In this document: positions 56,223 to 64,000 of the stretch, one piece after another
Layout: every line of letters begins with the position of its first letter
How positions within the stretch are numbered: position 1 is the stretch's first letter
Assembly (NCBI RefSeq): GCF_023736155.1
Contig: NZ_JAMLJJ010000004.1
Coordinates: 286,358-350,357 of the forward strand
Length of the DNA: 64,000 bases
DNA from: Larsenimonas salina
GTDB lineage: Bacteria > Pseudomonadota > Gammaproteobacteria > Pseudomonadales > Halomonadaceae
Direction: 5' to 3'
Notes under the pieces: model-generated
Seen by the model: only the letters and a program-made list of their open reading frames with translations
What the model was told of the DNA's origin: nothing
Databases searched by the model: none
Translations under genes and position numbers: made by a program

Positions 56223-57293
56223 TCAGCGGCGCTCGCGAATGGTGCGTTCGTGTTCGTCGAGGAACAGGCGCTCGGCCGGGTCGATTCGATCCATGCCGGA
56301 CACCACGCGGTGCCAGTACGGATACTGCGGCGCCTGCTGGGTCAAACGGTCGAGGCGCTCGGTTTCCGAGTCGTCAAGTTCGAGCTCGACCGCAGCAAGA
56401 TCGTCTTTCAGATGCGCATCCGACCGCGCGCCAATGATCAGGGCCGTCACGCCCGGACGATCCTTGAGCCACGACAGGCAGACCCGGGCGATGGAGCACT
56501 CATGCGCGGCGCCGATCTCGGCCATCGCTTCGATGATATCGAGCGCACGCTCCATGTCGTGTACGTAGGGTTCCGGCCAGCCCGAGCCCTGACGCGTATT
56601 TTCTGGCGTTGTCTGACCGCGGCGAACGCTTCCAGCCAGAAGCCCCTCGCCCATCGGCCCCCATATAAGCGTCCCGACATTCTGATCGAGCGCCATCGGC
56701 ATCAGCTCGTACTCGGCCTCGCGGGATTCCGGCGTGTAATAGATCTGCTGCGAGACCGGACGCATCCAGCCGTTCAAATCCGCAGCCCCCAGCGTTTTCA
56801 TCATTTGCCAGGCGGTATAGTTCGAGGTGCCGAAATAACGGATCTTGCCGCTTCGAACCAGATGATCGAGCGCCTCGAGCGTTTCCTCGACCGGCGTCAC
56901 GCCATCCCAGTTATGAATCTGATACAGATCGAGGTGATCGGTGCCAAGCCGTTTGAGGCTGGCCTCGACGCCGTTGATGATGTGGTAGCGCGACGCGCCG
57001 CTGGCATTGGGATCGTCACTCAAGGGGCTTCGCACCTTGGACGCCAGCAAAATATCCTGGCGTTTGCTGCCAAGCGCCTGCCCGACCAGCTCTTCCGTAA
57101 GCCCAAACGAGTAAAGATCGGCGGTATCCACCATATTGACGCCGGCATCAAAGGCAAGGCCCATATGCCGTTTAACGTCATCCAGCCCAAGGCCGCCACA
57201 TTTCTCGAAGCCGCCACGGCCTCCGTAAGGCACCGTGCCAAGCACCAGCTCTGACACCATGAGCCCTGAATTTCCGAGCGGACGATAACGCAT
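56223..57293 (-). CDS. Aldo/keto reductase
   Basis: 356-residue NADPH-dependent aldo/keto reductase. The tetrad is complete: Asp and Tyr in MVDTADLYSFG, Lys in LLASKVRS, His in DLYQIHNWDG. C-terminal cofactor motif ALIIGARSDAHLKDD. Resembles AKR families acting on small aldehydes and ketones (L-glyceraldehyde reductase-like). Convergent with the diguanylate cyclase gene. Substrate unknown. Confidence 0.9.
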   Translation of the reverse strand: MRYRPLGNSGLMVSELVLGTVPYGGRGGFEKCGGLGLDDVKRHMGLAFDAGVNMVDTADLYSFGLTEELVGQALGSKRQDILLASKVRSPLSDDPNASGASRYHIINGVEASLKRLGTDHLDLYQIHNWDGVTPVEETLEALDHLVRSGKIRYFGTSNYTAWQMMKTLGAADLNGWMRPVSQQIYYTPESREAEYELMPMALDQNVGTLIWGPMGEGLLAGSVRRGQTTPENTRQGSGWPEPYVHDMERALDIIEAMAEIGAAHECSIARVCLSWLKDRPGVTALIIGARSDAHLKDDLAAVELELDDSETERLDRLTQQAPQYPYWHRVVSGMDRIDPAERLFLDEHERTIRERR

Positions 57294-57364
57294 AGTCTTG
57301 GCCTCCTTGCCACTTAAGTCGAAGACCTCAGTGTGGCAAAGACACGGTGTTTCTCAAGGCGATC

Positions 57365-58729
57365 TCATGATCGGCCACGGCCGGGGTGACGAACGCCCAA
57401 TTCTCTGAGCTGCTCGGCCTGATTGACCAGACTGCCCTGCCCGTCCTTCAAGCGGTTAAGCGCCTGCTGGTGGCTTTTTTGCGCGCGGGTGAGCTGCTCG
57501 CCAACGTCCTCGAGGCTTGAAACGAAGCCGTGGAACTTGCCCAGCAGCCGCTCGGCACGCTCTGTGATCGCCCGGGCGTTTTCATTCTGACGCTCCAGCC
57601 GCCAGAGATTGGCCACCGTTCGCAGGCTTGCAAGCAACGTCGTCGGCGTGACCAGCACGATGTGGCGATCGAACGCGAACTGAAAAAGGGTTGGGTCATG
57701 CTCGAAGGCCAGTGCGAACGCCGGCTCCACCGGCATGAACAGAAACACCATGTCCGGTGAGTTAAGTCCGTGAAGCGCGGCGTAATCCTTGCGGGCGAGC
57801 CGCTCGACGTGTTGACGCACTGCGGCGAGATGGCGCTTCAATGCGTCACGACGCGCAGACTCCTCCTCGCATTCAATGAACGCCAGATAATCCACCAGCG
57901 ACACCTTGGCATCAACGACCAGATGCCGGCCTTCCGGCAGATCGATGATGACGTCAGGGCGGGCTCGCCCCTGCTCCCCGGTAAGGGCGACTTCGCGGCG
58001 ATACTCATGCCCCTTTCGAAGCCCGGAGCGCTCCAGCACGGTCTCAAGCAGCATTTCGCCCCAGTTGCCCTGCTGCTTGCGATCGCCTTTCAAGGCCTTG
58101 GTGAGGTTGGCGGCGTCGTCACTCATTTGACGGTTGAGATTGGCCAGCTGATCGATCTGGGTGCGAAGGCGCACCTGCTCGCGCTGCTCATCGCTGTGAA
58201 GTGTTTCGAGCCGGCGCTGAAAGTGACCGACCTGCTCCCGAAACGGCCCCAGGAGCGCCTCGAGGCTCTGACGACTGCGGTCATCGAACTGGCGGCTGCG
58301 CTCGTCGAAAATGCGCCCGGCCAGGTGCTCGAACTCCTGGGTGAGCCGGGCTCTGGCCTGCTTGAGCTCATCGAGCTGAGCCGCGTGATGGGCCTGGGCC
58401 TGTTCATGGCGTGACTCGAGCACGGCCAGCTGCGTTTCGGCGTCATGGCGGGCGCGGGCGTCCTGAACCGCCTGCGCGCTCAGCGTCTTGAACTCCTGAC
58501 GCACGTCTTTCAGGGTTTGCTGACTCTGCTCCAGAAGCGCGTCGCGCTCGGCAAGCAGCCGCTCGGTTTCGCTGCACTCCTGAGTCTTGTGCTCAAGCGC
58601 CTCCTCACACTGGCCGAGCGCCTCGCCAAGCTCGACAATCCGCCGACGCAATAGCCACACCGGCACCAGCGCACCGCACAAGAGCCCCGCAATCATCGCG
58701 ACAACCAGCGCTAACGCATCATTTGACAT
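57365..58729 (-). CDS. rmuC: DNA recombination protein RmuC
   Basis: 454 residues: an N-terminal membrane helix (ALALVVAMIAGLLCGALVPVWLL), a long coiled coil (residues ~25-190, e.g. CSETERLLAERDALLEQSQ), then the RmuC nuclease-like core with NWGEMLLETVLERSGL and RPDVIIDLPEGRHLVVDAKVSL-type strand (seen as RPDVIIDLPEG and VVDAKVSL). Limits recombination of short inverted repeats in E. coli. Single gene. Confidence 0.95.
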   Translation of the reverse strand: MSNDALALVVAMIAGLLCGALVPVWLLRRRIVELGEALGQCEEALEHKTQECSETERLLAERDALLEQSQQTLKDVRQEFKTLSAQAVQDARARHDAETQLAVLESRHEQAQAHHAAQLDELKQARARLTQEFEHLAGRIFDERSRQFDDRSRQSLEALLGPFREQVGHFQRRLETLHSDEQREQVRLRTQIDQLANLNRQMSDDAANLTKALKGDRKQQGNWGEMLLETVLERSGLRKGHEYRREVALTGEQGRARPDVIIDLPEGRHLVVDAKVSLVDYLAFIECEEESARRDALKRHLAAVRQHVERLARKDYAALHGLNSPDMVFLFMPVEPAFALAFEHDPTLFQFAFDRHIVLVTPTTLLASLRTVANLWRLERQNENARAITERAERLLGKFHGFVSSLEDVGEQLTRAQKSHQQALNRLKDGQGSLVNQAEQLRELGVRHPGRGRS

Positions 58730-58919
58730 GACCGACTTCCATTTGAAACGTAGGAGATGAGGTGTCCGAGAGTGTATCAGCGAACTATCAAATCGGTGCC
58801 TGTCACGCCGCGCCCTTGAATCGAGTCTTCGCTATCCCAACCCATTTTAATGAGCGCGGGCAAAGCGTCCTGATGGCGTCTACGATAATGAGCACGCTAT
58901 CGATTCATGGAGGAAAGAG

Positions 58920-59915
58920 ATGGAAACGATCACGCTACCGAACAGCGACCTCACCGGCAGCCGCATCGCACTTGGCACCTGGGCCATCGGCGGCTGGATG
59001 TGGGGCGGCACCGACGAAAAGCAGTCGATCGATACGGTCAAAAGCGCGGTCGAGCGCGGAATTACCACCATCGACACCGCCCCGGTCTATGGCTTTGGCG
59101 AGTCCGAAACGCTGGTTGGCAAGGCGCTCAAGCAGCACGGCCTGCGCGATCAGGTGTTGCTTGCCACCAAGTGCGGACTCAACTGGACTGAAGACAGCGC
59201 CGTCTATCGCGACGCGACGCAGTCGCGCCTGACGCAGGAAGTCGAGGACAGCCTTCGTCGCCTTCAAACCGACCGCATCGATCTGTATCAGCTGCACTGG
59301 CCCGACCCCACCGTCGAGATCGACGAGGTGGCCCATACCCTGCAAACGCTCAAGGAACAGGGCAAGATTCGCGCGGTCGGCGTCAGCAATTTCAGCGTCG
59401 AGCAAATGAACGCCTTCAACCGCGTCTGCCCGCTGAGCACGATCCAGCCGCCCTACAACCTGTTCGAGCGCGACATCGAACGCGACATTCTGCCGGCTGC
59501 GCGTGACGCCAACATCGGCACGCTCACCTACGGCGCGCTCTGTCGCGGGCTGCTGTCCGGCAAGATGCGCGAAGACACCACCTTCGATGGCGATGACCTT
59601 CGAAACAACGACCCCAAGTTCCAGAAGGGCCGTTTCGAGCAGTATCTGAAGGCCGTCAAGCGCCTCGACGACTACGCCCGCGAGCACTACAACAAGACCG
59701 TGCTCGAGCTGTCGCTTCGCTGGCTTCTGGATCAGGACGGCGTCTCCATCGCGCTTTGGGGCGCACGCCGCCCCGATCAGCTCGACCCGGCCGACAACGT
59801 CATGGGCTGGTCGCTCGATCAAAACGCCAAACGCGATATCGATGCCATCTTGGATGAATGCATCACTGACCCGGTCGGCCCGGAATTCATGGCGCCGCCC
59901 ACTCGTAACGACTAG
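58920..59915 (+). CDS. Aldo/keto reductase
   Basis: 331-residue aldo/keto reductase with a complete tetrad: Asp and Tyr in TIDTAPVYGFGESE, Lys in LLATKCGLN, His in LYQLHWPDP. C-terminal IALWGARRPDQLDP binds the cofactor phosphate. GGAGGAAAGAG precedes the ATG. It is followed at 75 bases by two DJ-1/PfpI genes, possibly forming a carbonyl-stress group. Paralogous in kind to the enzyme at 56.2-57.3 kb but clearly different in sequence. Confidence 0.92.
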   Translation: METITLPNSDLTGSRIALGTWAIGGWMWGGTDEKQSIDTVKSAVERGITTIDTAPVYGFGESETLVGKALKQHGLRDQVLLATKCGLNWTEDSAVYRDATQSRLTQEVEDSLRRLQTDRIDLYQLHWPDPTVEIDEVAHTLQTLKEQGKIRAVGVSNFSVEQMNAFNRVCPLSTIQPPYNLFERDIERDILPAARDANIGTLTYGALCRGLLSGKMREDTTFDGDDLRNNDPKFQKGRFEQYLKAVKRLDDYAREHYNKTVLELSLRWLLDQDGVSIALWGARRPDQLDPADNVMGWSLDQNAKRDIDAILDECITDPVGPEFMAPPTRND

Positions 59916-59990
59916 GGTTTACCCGCCCGGACGCGTCAAGGCGCGTCCGGTTTCCGAGACACATACCGACATGACACAAGGAGTAGTTTC

Positions 59991-60554
59991 ATGACTCAGT
60001 CTCTTAAAGGCGTTCGCGTCGCCATTCTCGCAAGCGATGGGTTCGAGGAATCCGAACTCAGCGTACCCCGCGCCGAGCTGGACGCAGCCGGCATCGAAAC
60101 GCACATCATCGCGCCGGAGCACGGCCACATTACCGCGTGGGCCGAGACCGAGTGGGGCGAGAAATACCACGTCGACAAGACCCTCGATGAGGTCAGCGAG
60201 CACGACTACGCCGCCCTGATGCTGCCCGGTGGCGTCATCAACCCAGACACGCTCAGACAGAACGAGAAGGCACAACATTTCGTGCGCGGCTTCTTCGAGG
60301 CTGGCAAGCCGGTTGGCGCCATCTGCCACGCACCGTGGATCCTGATCAATGCAGGCGTGGTCGACGGCCGCCGCATGACCTCCATTCCCTCGATCTCAAA
60401 GGATCTGATCAACGCAGGCGCCGAGTGGGAAGATTCAGAAGTGGTCTGCGACAACGCGCTGGTCACCAGCCGCAAACCCTCTGATCTCGACGCCTTCTGC
60501 AGCAAGTTGATCGAAGAGATCGACGAGGGCCGACACAGCAAGCAGCACGCTTGA
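59991..60554 (+). CDS. DJ-1/PfpI family protein, first of a tandem pair
   Basis: 187-residue class I glutamine amidotransferase-like protein of the PfpI/YhbO type, linked to detoxification of methylglyoxal-type damage or stress resistance. The nucleophile elbow is GAICHAPWIL with the cysteine-histidine pair, and FEESEL near the N terminus supplies the acidic partner (DGFEESELSVPR). AAGGAG precedes the ATG. It is about 60 percent identical by eye to the next gene, so the pair arose by duplication. Confidence 0.92.
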   Translation: MTQSLKGVRVAILASDGFEESELSVPRAELDAAGIETHIIAPEHGHITAWAETEWGEKYHVDKTLDEVSEHDYAALMLPGGVINPDTLRQNEKAQHFVRGFFEAGKPVGAICHAPWILINAGVVDGRRMTSIPSISKDLINAGAEWEDSEVVCDNALVTSRKPSDLDAFCSKLIEEIDEGRHSKQHA

Positions 60555-60611
60555 TAGAGCGCTCTAAATCACAGCACCTCATCATCACGGACGATACACG
60601 GAGCTAGATTC

Positions 60612-61172
60612 ATGTCAGAACTGAAAGGCACCAAGGTCGCGATTCTCGCCACACACGGCTTCGAGGAATCCGAACTGACCTCGCCGAAAAAGGCGCTTGA
60701 AGCGCAAAGCATCGAAGTGCACGTCGTCGCCCCCGAAGGCGGCAGCATCCGCGCCTGGGCCGAAACGGACTGGGGCGCCGAGTACCCGGTCGACAAGACC
60801 CTCGATGAGGTCAGCGCCGACGACTACGACGCGCTGCAACTTCCGGGCGGGCTGTTCAACCCCGATACCCTGCGCGGCAACGAACAGGCACTCGAATTCA
60901 CCCGCGCGTTTTTCAAGGCCGGAAAGCCCGTCGGGGCGATCTGCCACGCGCCGTGGATTTTGATCAACGCAGAAGTCGTCGAAGGCCGCCGGTTGACGTC
61001 GGTCGCCTCGGTTTCACAGGATCTAACCAACGCGGGCGCCAAGTGGGAAGACGCTGAAGTCGTCTGCGACAGCGCCCTGGTCACCAGCCGTACGCCGGCC
61101 GATCTGAACGCGTTCAATGCCAAATTGATCGAGGAAATCAAGGAAGGCAAACATCGCAAGCAGCACGCCTGA
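60612..61172 (+). CDS. DJ-1/PfpI family protein, second of a tandem pair
   Basis: 186-residue paralogue of the preceding gene, aligned over its whole length. It keeps the nucleophile elbow GAICHAPWIL and the acidic HGFEESEL, so it should be active. Differences concentrate in the surface segments such as SPKKALEAQSIEVHV (versus SVPRAELDAAGIETHI). Followed by a strong terminator. Confidence 0.92.
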   Translation: MSELKGTKVAILATHGFEESELTSPKKALEAQSIEVHVVAPEGGSIRAWAETDWGAEYPVDKTLDEVSADDYDALQLPGGLFNPDTLRGNEQALEFTRAFFKAGKPVGAICHAPWILINAEVVEGRRLTSVASVSQDLTNAGAKWEDAEVVCDSALVTSRTPADLNAFNAKLIEEIKEGKHRKQHA

Positions 61173-61197
61173 TGCGATCGCTTCCTTGACTGAAATG

Positions 61198-61228
61198 AAA
61201 ACGGGCGCCCTTGGGCGCCCGTTTTTTT
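61198..61228. terminator. Bidirectional rho-independent terminator
   Basis: A stem ACGGGCGCCC (61201-61210) / GGGCGCCCGT (61213-61222) with A residues to the left and seven T residues to the right. It overlaps the stop codon of the leftward symporter gene at 61227. Confidence 0.95.
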
Positions 61229-62693
61229 AGCGTGAATGCCGAGGGTTCATCGCCCGCTCGAACCGGTCAATCACCTCCTCCGCCACCGGCGGCGTTCGAA
61301 GCGATACCCACACAAATACCGGCAGATTCAGTAAAAGCCCCCAGAACCCCGCGTGAATATCCAGGGGGTTGCGCCAGATCACCGTGAACAAAAGCGTCAC
61401 CACGAACCCGCTTAAAAGCCCGGCAAGGACACCCACCGTCGAGGCCCGCGGCCACAGGAACATGCCGATGAACGCCGGCACCACCTGAGCGGCAAACCCA
61501 AGCCCCACCAGCAGGATCATCACCAGATTCGACGGCTCCGTGATCGCAACCGGCGCGACAATGCCCGCCATGATCACAATCAAGAGTCCCCGCGCCAGAC
61601 GCGCGGTGGCCCCATCGCTCAGACCGGTCATGGGCTTGACCACGTCGTTGGCCCAGGTAAGCGCCGTTGAGTGCAGAAACGGCTCACACGAGGACATCGC
61701 GGCCGCAAGCGTCCCCGCCCCCAGAAGCCCCGCGAGCCAAACCGGCATGCTCGTCAGTGCCAGCTCGAGCGCGACGGTGTCGGCGCGCGAAAGCTCGGGC
61801 AGCGCCCATACCCCAATGAACCCAACCACCACCATCGGCAAAATGATCACGTAGTAGCTTGGAAGCCAGGTGGCACTTCGCCGAAGCGCCCCGGCGCTTT
61901 TGGCGCTCATCCACTGCACCCAGACCGGGGGCATGAACGAAATCATCGAGACCACGATCGCGGTGGTCCAAAACGAAAAGCTCATTGAGCCATCCGCGCC
62001 CGGAAGGGTTAGATACTCGGGGCGCTCGCGCTGAAACCGCTCGAATACCGCGCCAAACTGCCAGCTTCCGGTGAACTGATGCGTCGCCCACAGCCCGACC
62101 CACCAGGCCACGATCAGCATCAATCCACCCTGGAACGCATTGGTCAGCCCAATGGCCCGCTGGCCACTCACAACGAGATAGATCGCCATCACACCGAGCA
62201 CCAGCCAGACCGCCGCCGACACCGGAAGTGCGCCCCCGCTGAACACGTTCAGAATGTAGGCCGCGCCGATCGTCTGAAGTACCGCGTACGAGAGCGTACC
62301 GATCGACATGACAAGCGCTGCCAGCGCCCCGAGCCCCGCGCTCTGATAGCGGTCCCGGATGGCACTGGCCTGGGTCACATGACCAAAGGCGTTGCCGAGC
62401 CGCCACACTTTCGGGCCGACGTACCAGGCCACCAGCGCGAGATAGGAGAGATAGACCACCACATAAAAGACCGGCACACCCTTGCTGTACGCCCAGCCGG
62501 GGGCGCCCATGAAGGTATAGGCACTGATGCTGCCGGCACCGATCAGCAGATACAGCGTGACAGAGCCCATGCTGCGCCCGGCCACTGCCCACTGCTCGAG
62601 CCGCGCCATGCTGTGGCCATGACGCGCATAAAGCCCGATAGCCAGCGCCACGGCCAGATACCCGACCGTGATCAGAAACGGCGTTTCAGTCAT
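61227..62693 (-). CDS. Sodium:solute symporter (SSS family)
   Basis: 488-residue inner-membrane symporter with about thirteen helices. LLIGAGSISAYTFMGAPGWAYSKG is the conserved helix 2 region (SxxAYTFMGAPGWAY), and the RDRYQSAGLGALAAL and CEPFLHSTALTWANDVVKP segments are typical of SSS proteins. Encoded just after a DUF3311 protein, as for the YidK/PanF-like pairs. ATG 62693 is chosen; the frame is open to 62708. Solute unknown. Confidence 0.9.
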   Translation of the reverse strand: MTETPFLITVGYLAVALAIGLYARHGHSMARLEQWAVAGRSMGSVTLYLLIGAGSISAYTFMGAPGWAYSKGVPVFYVVVYLSYLALVAWYVGPKVWRLGNAFGHVTQASAIRDRYQSAGLGALAALVMSIGTLSYAVLQTIGAAYILNVFSGGALPVSAAVWLVLGVMAIYLVVSGQRAIGLTNAFQGGLMLIVAWWVGLWATHQFTGSWQFGAVFERFQRERPEYLTLPGADGSMSFSFWTTAIVVSMISFMPPVWVQWMSAKSAGALRRSATWLPSYYVIILPMVVVGFIGVWALPELSRADTVALELALTSMPVWLAGLLGAGTLAAAMSSCEPFLHSTALTWANDVVKPMTGLSDGATARLARGLLIVIMAGIVAPVAITEPSNLVMILLVGLGFAAQVVPAFIGMFLWPRASTVGVLAGLLSGFVVTLLFTVIWRNPLDIHAGFWGLLLNLPVFVWVSLRTPPVAEEVIDRFERAMNPRHSR

Positions 62694-62919
62694 CGTCGCC
62701 TCGCCCACAGATCCGATTCCCGATCACCATTGCAAGGGTCGAGGCGGCAACAATCACATACGCCCACACCGCGAGCAGCGGAAGGCCCGCGACCAGCACG
62801 GGCCGGTTGACCCAGGTCACCACCGGCCATAGGCCCGACACGATCACCATAAGAAACAGCCCGACGCACAGCCAGCCACCGCGTGTACTCGGCCGCATGA
62901 GTGCCAAAGGTTTTTTCAC
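62686..62919 (-). CDS. DUF3311-type small membrane protein
   Basis: 77 residues with two helices (WLCVGLFLMVIVSGLWPVV and GLPLLAVWAYVIVAASTLAMV). Small partners of this kind accompany SSS-family symporters. GTG start at 62919 with GGGAG seven bases before; it overlaps the symporter start by 8 bases. Probably a subunit or assembly factor of the transporter. Confidence 0.82.
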   Translation of the reverse strand: MKKPLALMRPSTRGGWLCVGLFLMVIVSGLWPVVTWVNRPVLVAGLPLLAVWAYVIVAASTLAMVIGNRICGRGDDD

Positions 62920-63240
62920 GTACCACTCCCGCTCAACAGTCTTTAGAGCGCCATTGTCGGAAAGCGCGAGGCTTGATGCTACCTGAATCTAAGTAGAAGA
63001 TTTCGAAGATGAATTCGCTATGAGTAAAGCATTTCCAAACTATATGGAAATGCCTCAACAAGAAAAGCTACTAAAGGAAAACCGGTAGTGCGGCAGAAAC
63101 TCGTGTGGCATGCTAATCAAAATTCTATATATCCCTAGAACCAACTAGCAAAAGCATTCAGCTATAAGATAAAAAATATTTAAATGAATTTTAAATACAG
63201 TTTCAAACCAACTTCATTATAGAAAAATTGGATTCTGAAA
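62920..63240. other. 321-base AT-rich gap marking a composition change
   Basis: From about 62980 the sequence shifts from GC-rich to strongly AT-rich, which persists to about 63890. It contains a 31-codon open fragment at 62993-63088 (ATG at 63020, MSKAFPNYMEMPQ) that may be a coding remnant. No terminator, tRNA or integrase was seen. Confidence 0.65.
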
Positions 63241-63930
63241 ATGTTTTTTAGTGAACTACTCGGTACATTAGCCCACTCTTCAGCGCAATCTGTCTCTACC
63301 CTTTCTAAAGACAATGGGGTAGCAAAAGAATTAAAAGAACATCTTTATATAAAAACCGACATCGAAAAAGATTTTAAATATATTTTGGATAACAGTCTAA
63401 AAAAAGGCAACATCCTTTTTTTGTGTGGGTCATCCGGCGATGGAAAATCAGAGCTTTTGAGTCGTTATTATGAAGAATATTCAGAGAATTTTATATTCCA
63501 TCTGGATGCGACTCATAGCTTCAAGCCAGACCAGACAGCCGTAGAAGCACTGGATCGGCTTTTTGATGAACATCAGGATTGGGACAAACCTTTAATTATC
63601 GGCATAAATGTCGGCATGCTATTTAATTACCAAAATAGCGGCGCAGAGAAACACTCTTCTGTAAAAGAAGCAATTAATCAATTTACCCAAGGAAAAAACC
63701 CTTATAGTAAATATCAGTTCCTCAACTTTGAGGACTATCCAAAATTTAGCCTTGAAGATGGAAACGTTGGCTCTAAATTTATATCTCTTCTACTCCATAA
63801 AGTGACTGAAGCAGTCTCAGAAAACCCGCTGCACCGTGCCTATAAGGCAGACCCTTCAAAAGAAATCGATTTAAAATGGCTCTTCGTCGCTGGGTGTGGA
63901 ATTCGCCCCCTGAGCTGGGCCAGGATATGA
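63241..63930 (+). pseudogene. dptF: dptF-like phosphorothioation-dependent restriction gene, truncated
   Basis: 229-codon frame matching the start of DptF, an ATPase-like component of the DptFGH restriction complex that works with DndBCDE phosphorothioate modification. FSELLGTLAHSSAQSVSTLS and the P-loop GSSGDGKS at residues 63-70 (followed by ELLSRYYEEYS) and HLDATHSFKPDQTA agree with the family as I know it. DptF is usually over 500 residues; this frame ends after about residue 215 in sequence that belongs to the adjoining insertion element. Start ATG 63241 lacks a strong ribosome site. AT-rich, so probably acquired. Functional only if an intact copy lies elsewhere. Confidence 0.72.
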
Positions 63931-64000
63931 CCTCCACATGGACAGGAGGTACGACATGGACGGCACGCAGATTCTGACCCTCGGCCTAGGCCTTGAAGCG
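63892..64000 (+). mobile_element. Insertion sequence, left end, probably ISL3 family
   Basis: GC content rises abruptly around 63892, in the middle of the dptF frame, with GGGTGTGGAATTCGCCCC as a possible terminal sequence. A transposase-like start follows at 63956. The right end lies beyond the window, so terminal repeats and target duplication cannot be compared. Confidence 0.5.
63956..64000 (+). CDS. Transposase start, probably ISL3 family (3' end outside window)
   Basis: The first 15 codons read MDGTQILTLGLGLEA, similar in style to ISL3-family transposases, which begin with a short LxxGLGLEAPW-like segment. A strong AGGAGGT lies five bases before the ATG. Too short for certain assignment. 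Confidence 0.5.
   Translation, partial: MDGTQILTLGLGLEA

Noticed and set aside
62920..63240. Integrase or tRNA attachment site at the edge of the AT-rich island
   Set aside because: The boundary contains no integrase frame, no tRNA 3' end and no visible direct repeat inside the window; the other edge lies outside.

Overview
The window is GC-rich, densely packed gammaproteobacterial chromosome. The gene set fits a halophilic member of the Halomonadaceae or a close relative (inference from content only, no marker gene checked): a complete Entner-Doudoroff set with a HexR-type regulator, a BCCT osmolyte transporter, a FabY-type ketoacyl synthase as in Pseudomonas, DUF3311 plus Na+/solute symporter, and an aryl-polyene type pigment cluster. 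No rRNA, tRNA or CRISPR array was seen.

Layout. 1-9.5 kb: sugar catabolism. edd (5' end outside the window), glk, a hexose-6-phosphate mutarotase and an aldo/keto reductase run rightward; eda, pgl and zwf run leftward, divergent from hexR; a sugar/H+ symporter follows. Together they import free hexose, phosphorylate it and feed it through 6-phosphogluconate to KDPG. 9.5-11.2 kb: a leftward, Tat-exported beta-helix protein. 11.4-24.4 kb: a rightward 16-gene aryl polyene (APE) cluster, mostly with start/stop overlaps: ApeC-like chain-length partner, one ACP, membrane protein, an AMP-ligase fused to a dehydratase, glycosyltransferase, LpxL-like acyltransferase, thioesterase, LolA-like carrier, MMPL exporter, a flavoprotein with halogenase motifs, lipoprotein, ketosynthase, dehydratase, ketoreductase and a small periplasmic protein. 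The flavoprotein raises the possibility of a halogenated, xanthomonadin-like pigment.

24.5-31 kb: housekeeping (dicarboxylate/amino-acid symporter, DacB/PBP4, TrmB-like methyltransferase, FabY, CoaD, ferredoxin). 31-44.5 kb: an alginate-export-like porin, a MATE pump, a large MASE3-PAS-GGDEF protein, a voltage-sensor-like membrane protein without a pore, an SDR, a YdeP-type molybdoenzyme, an EAL-HDOD protein and an acyltransferase. 44.5-50 kb: purEK, an unrecognised tail-anchored-like protein, an extensin-like protein and a BCCT transporter. 50-54.2 kb: pstSCAB with a clear Pho box upstream of pstS. 54-62.9 kb: DUF190-crcB, a second diguanylate cyclase, aldo/keto reductases, rmuC, two tandem DJ-1/PfpI genes and a sodium/solute symporter.

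62.9-64 kb: base composition drops sharply to AT-rich and a dptF-like gene (restriction component of DNA phosphorothioation systems) appears, apparently cut by an insertion sequence whose transposase begins at the window edge. This is the start of an acquired defence region continuing outside the window.
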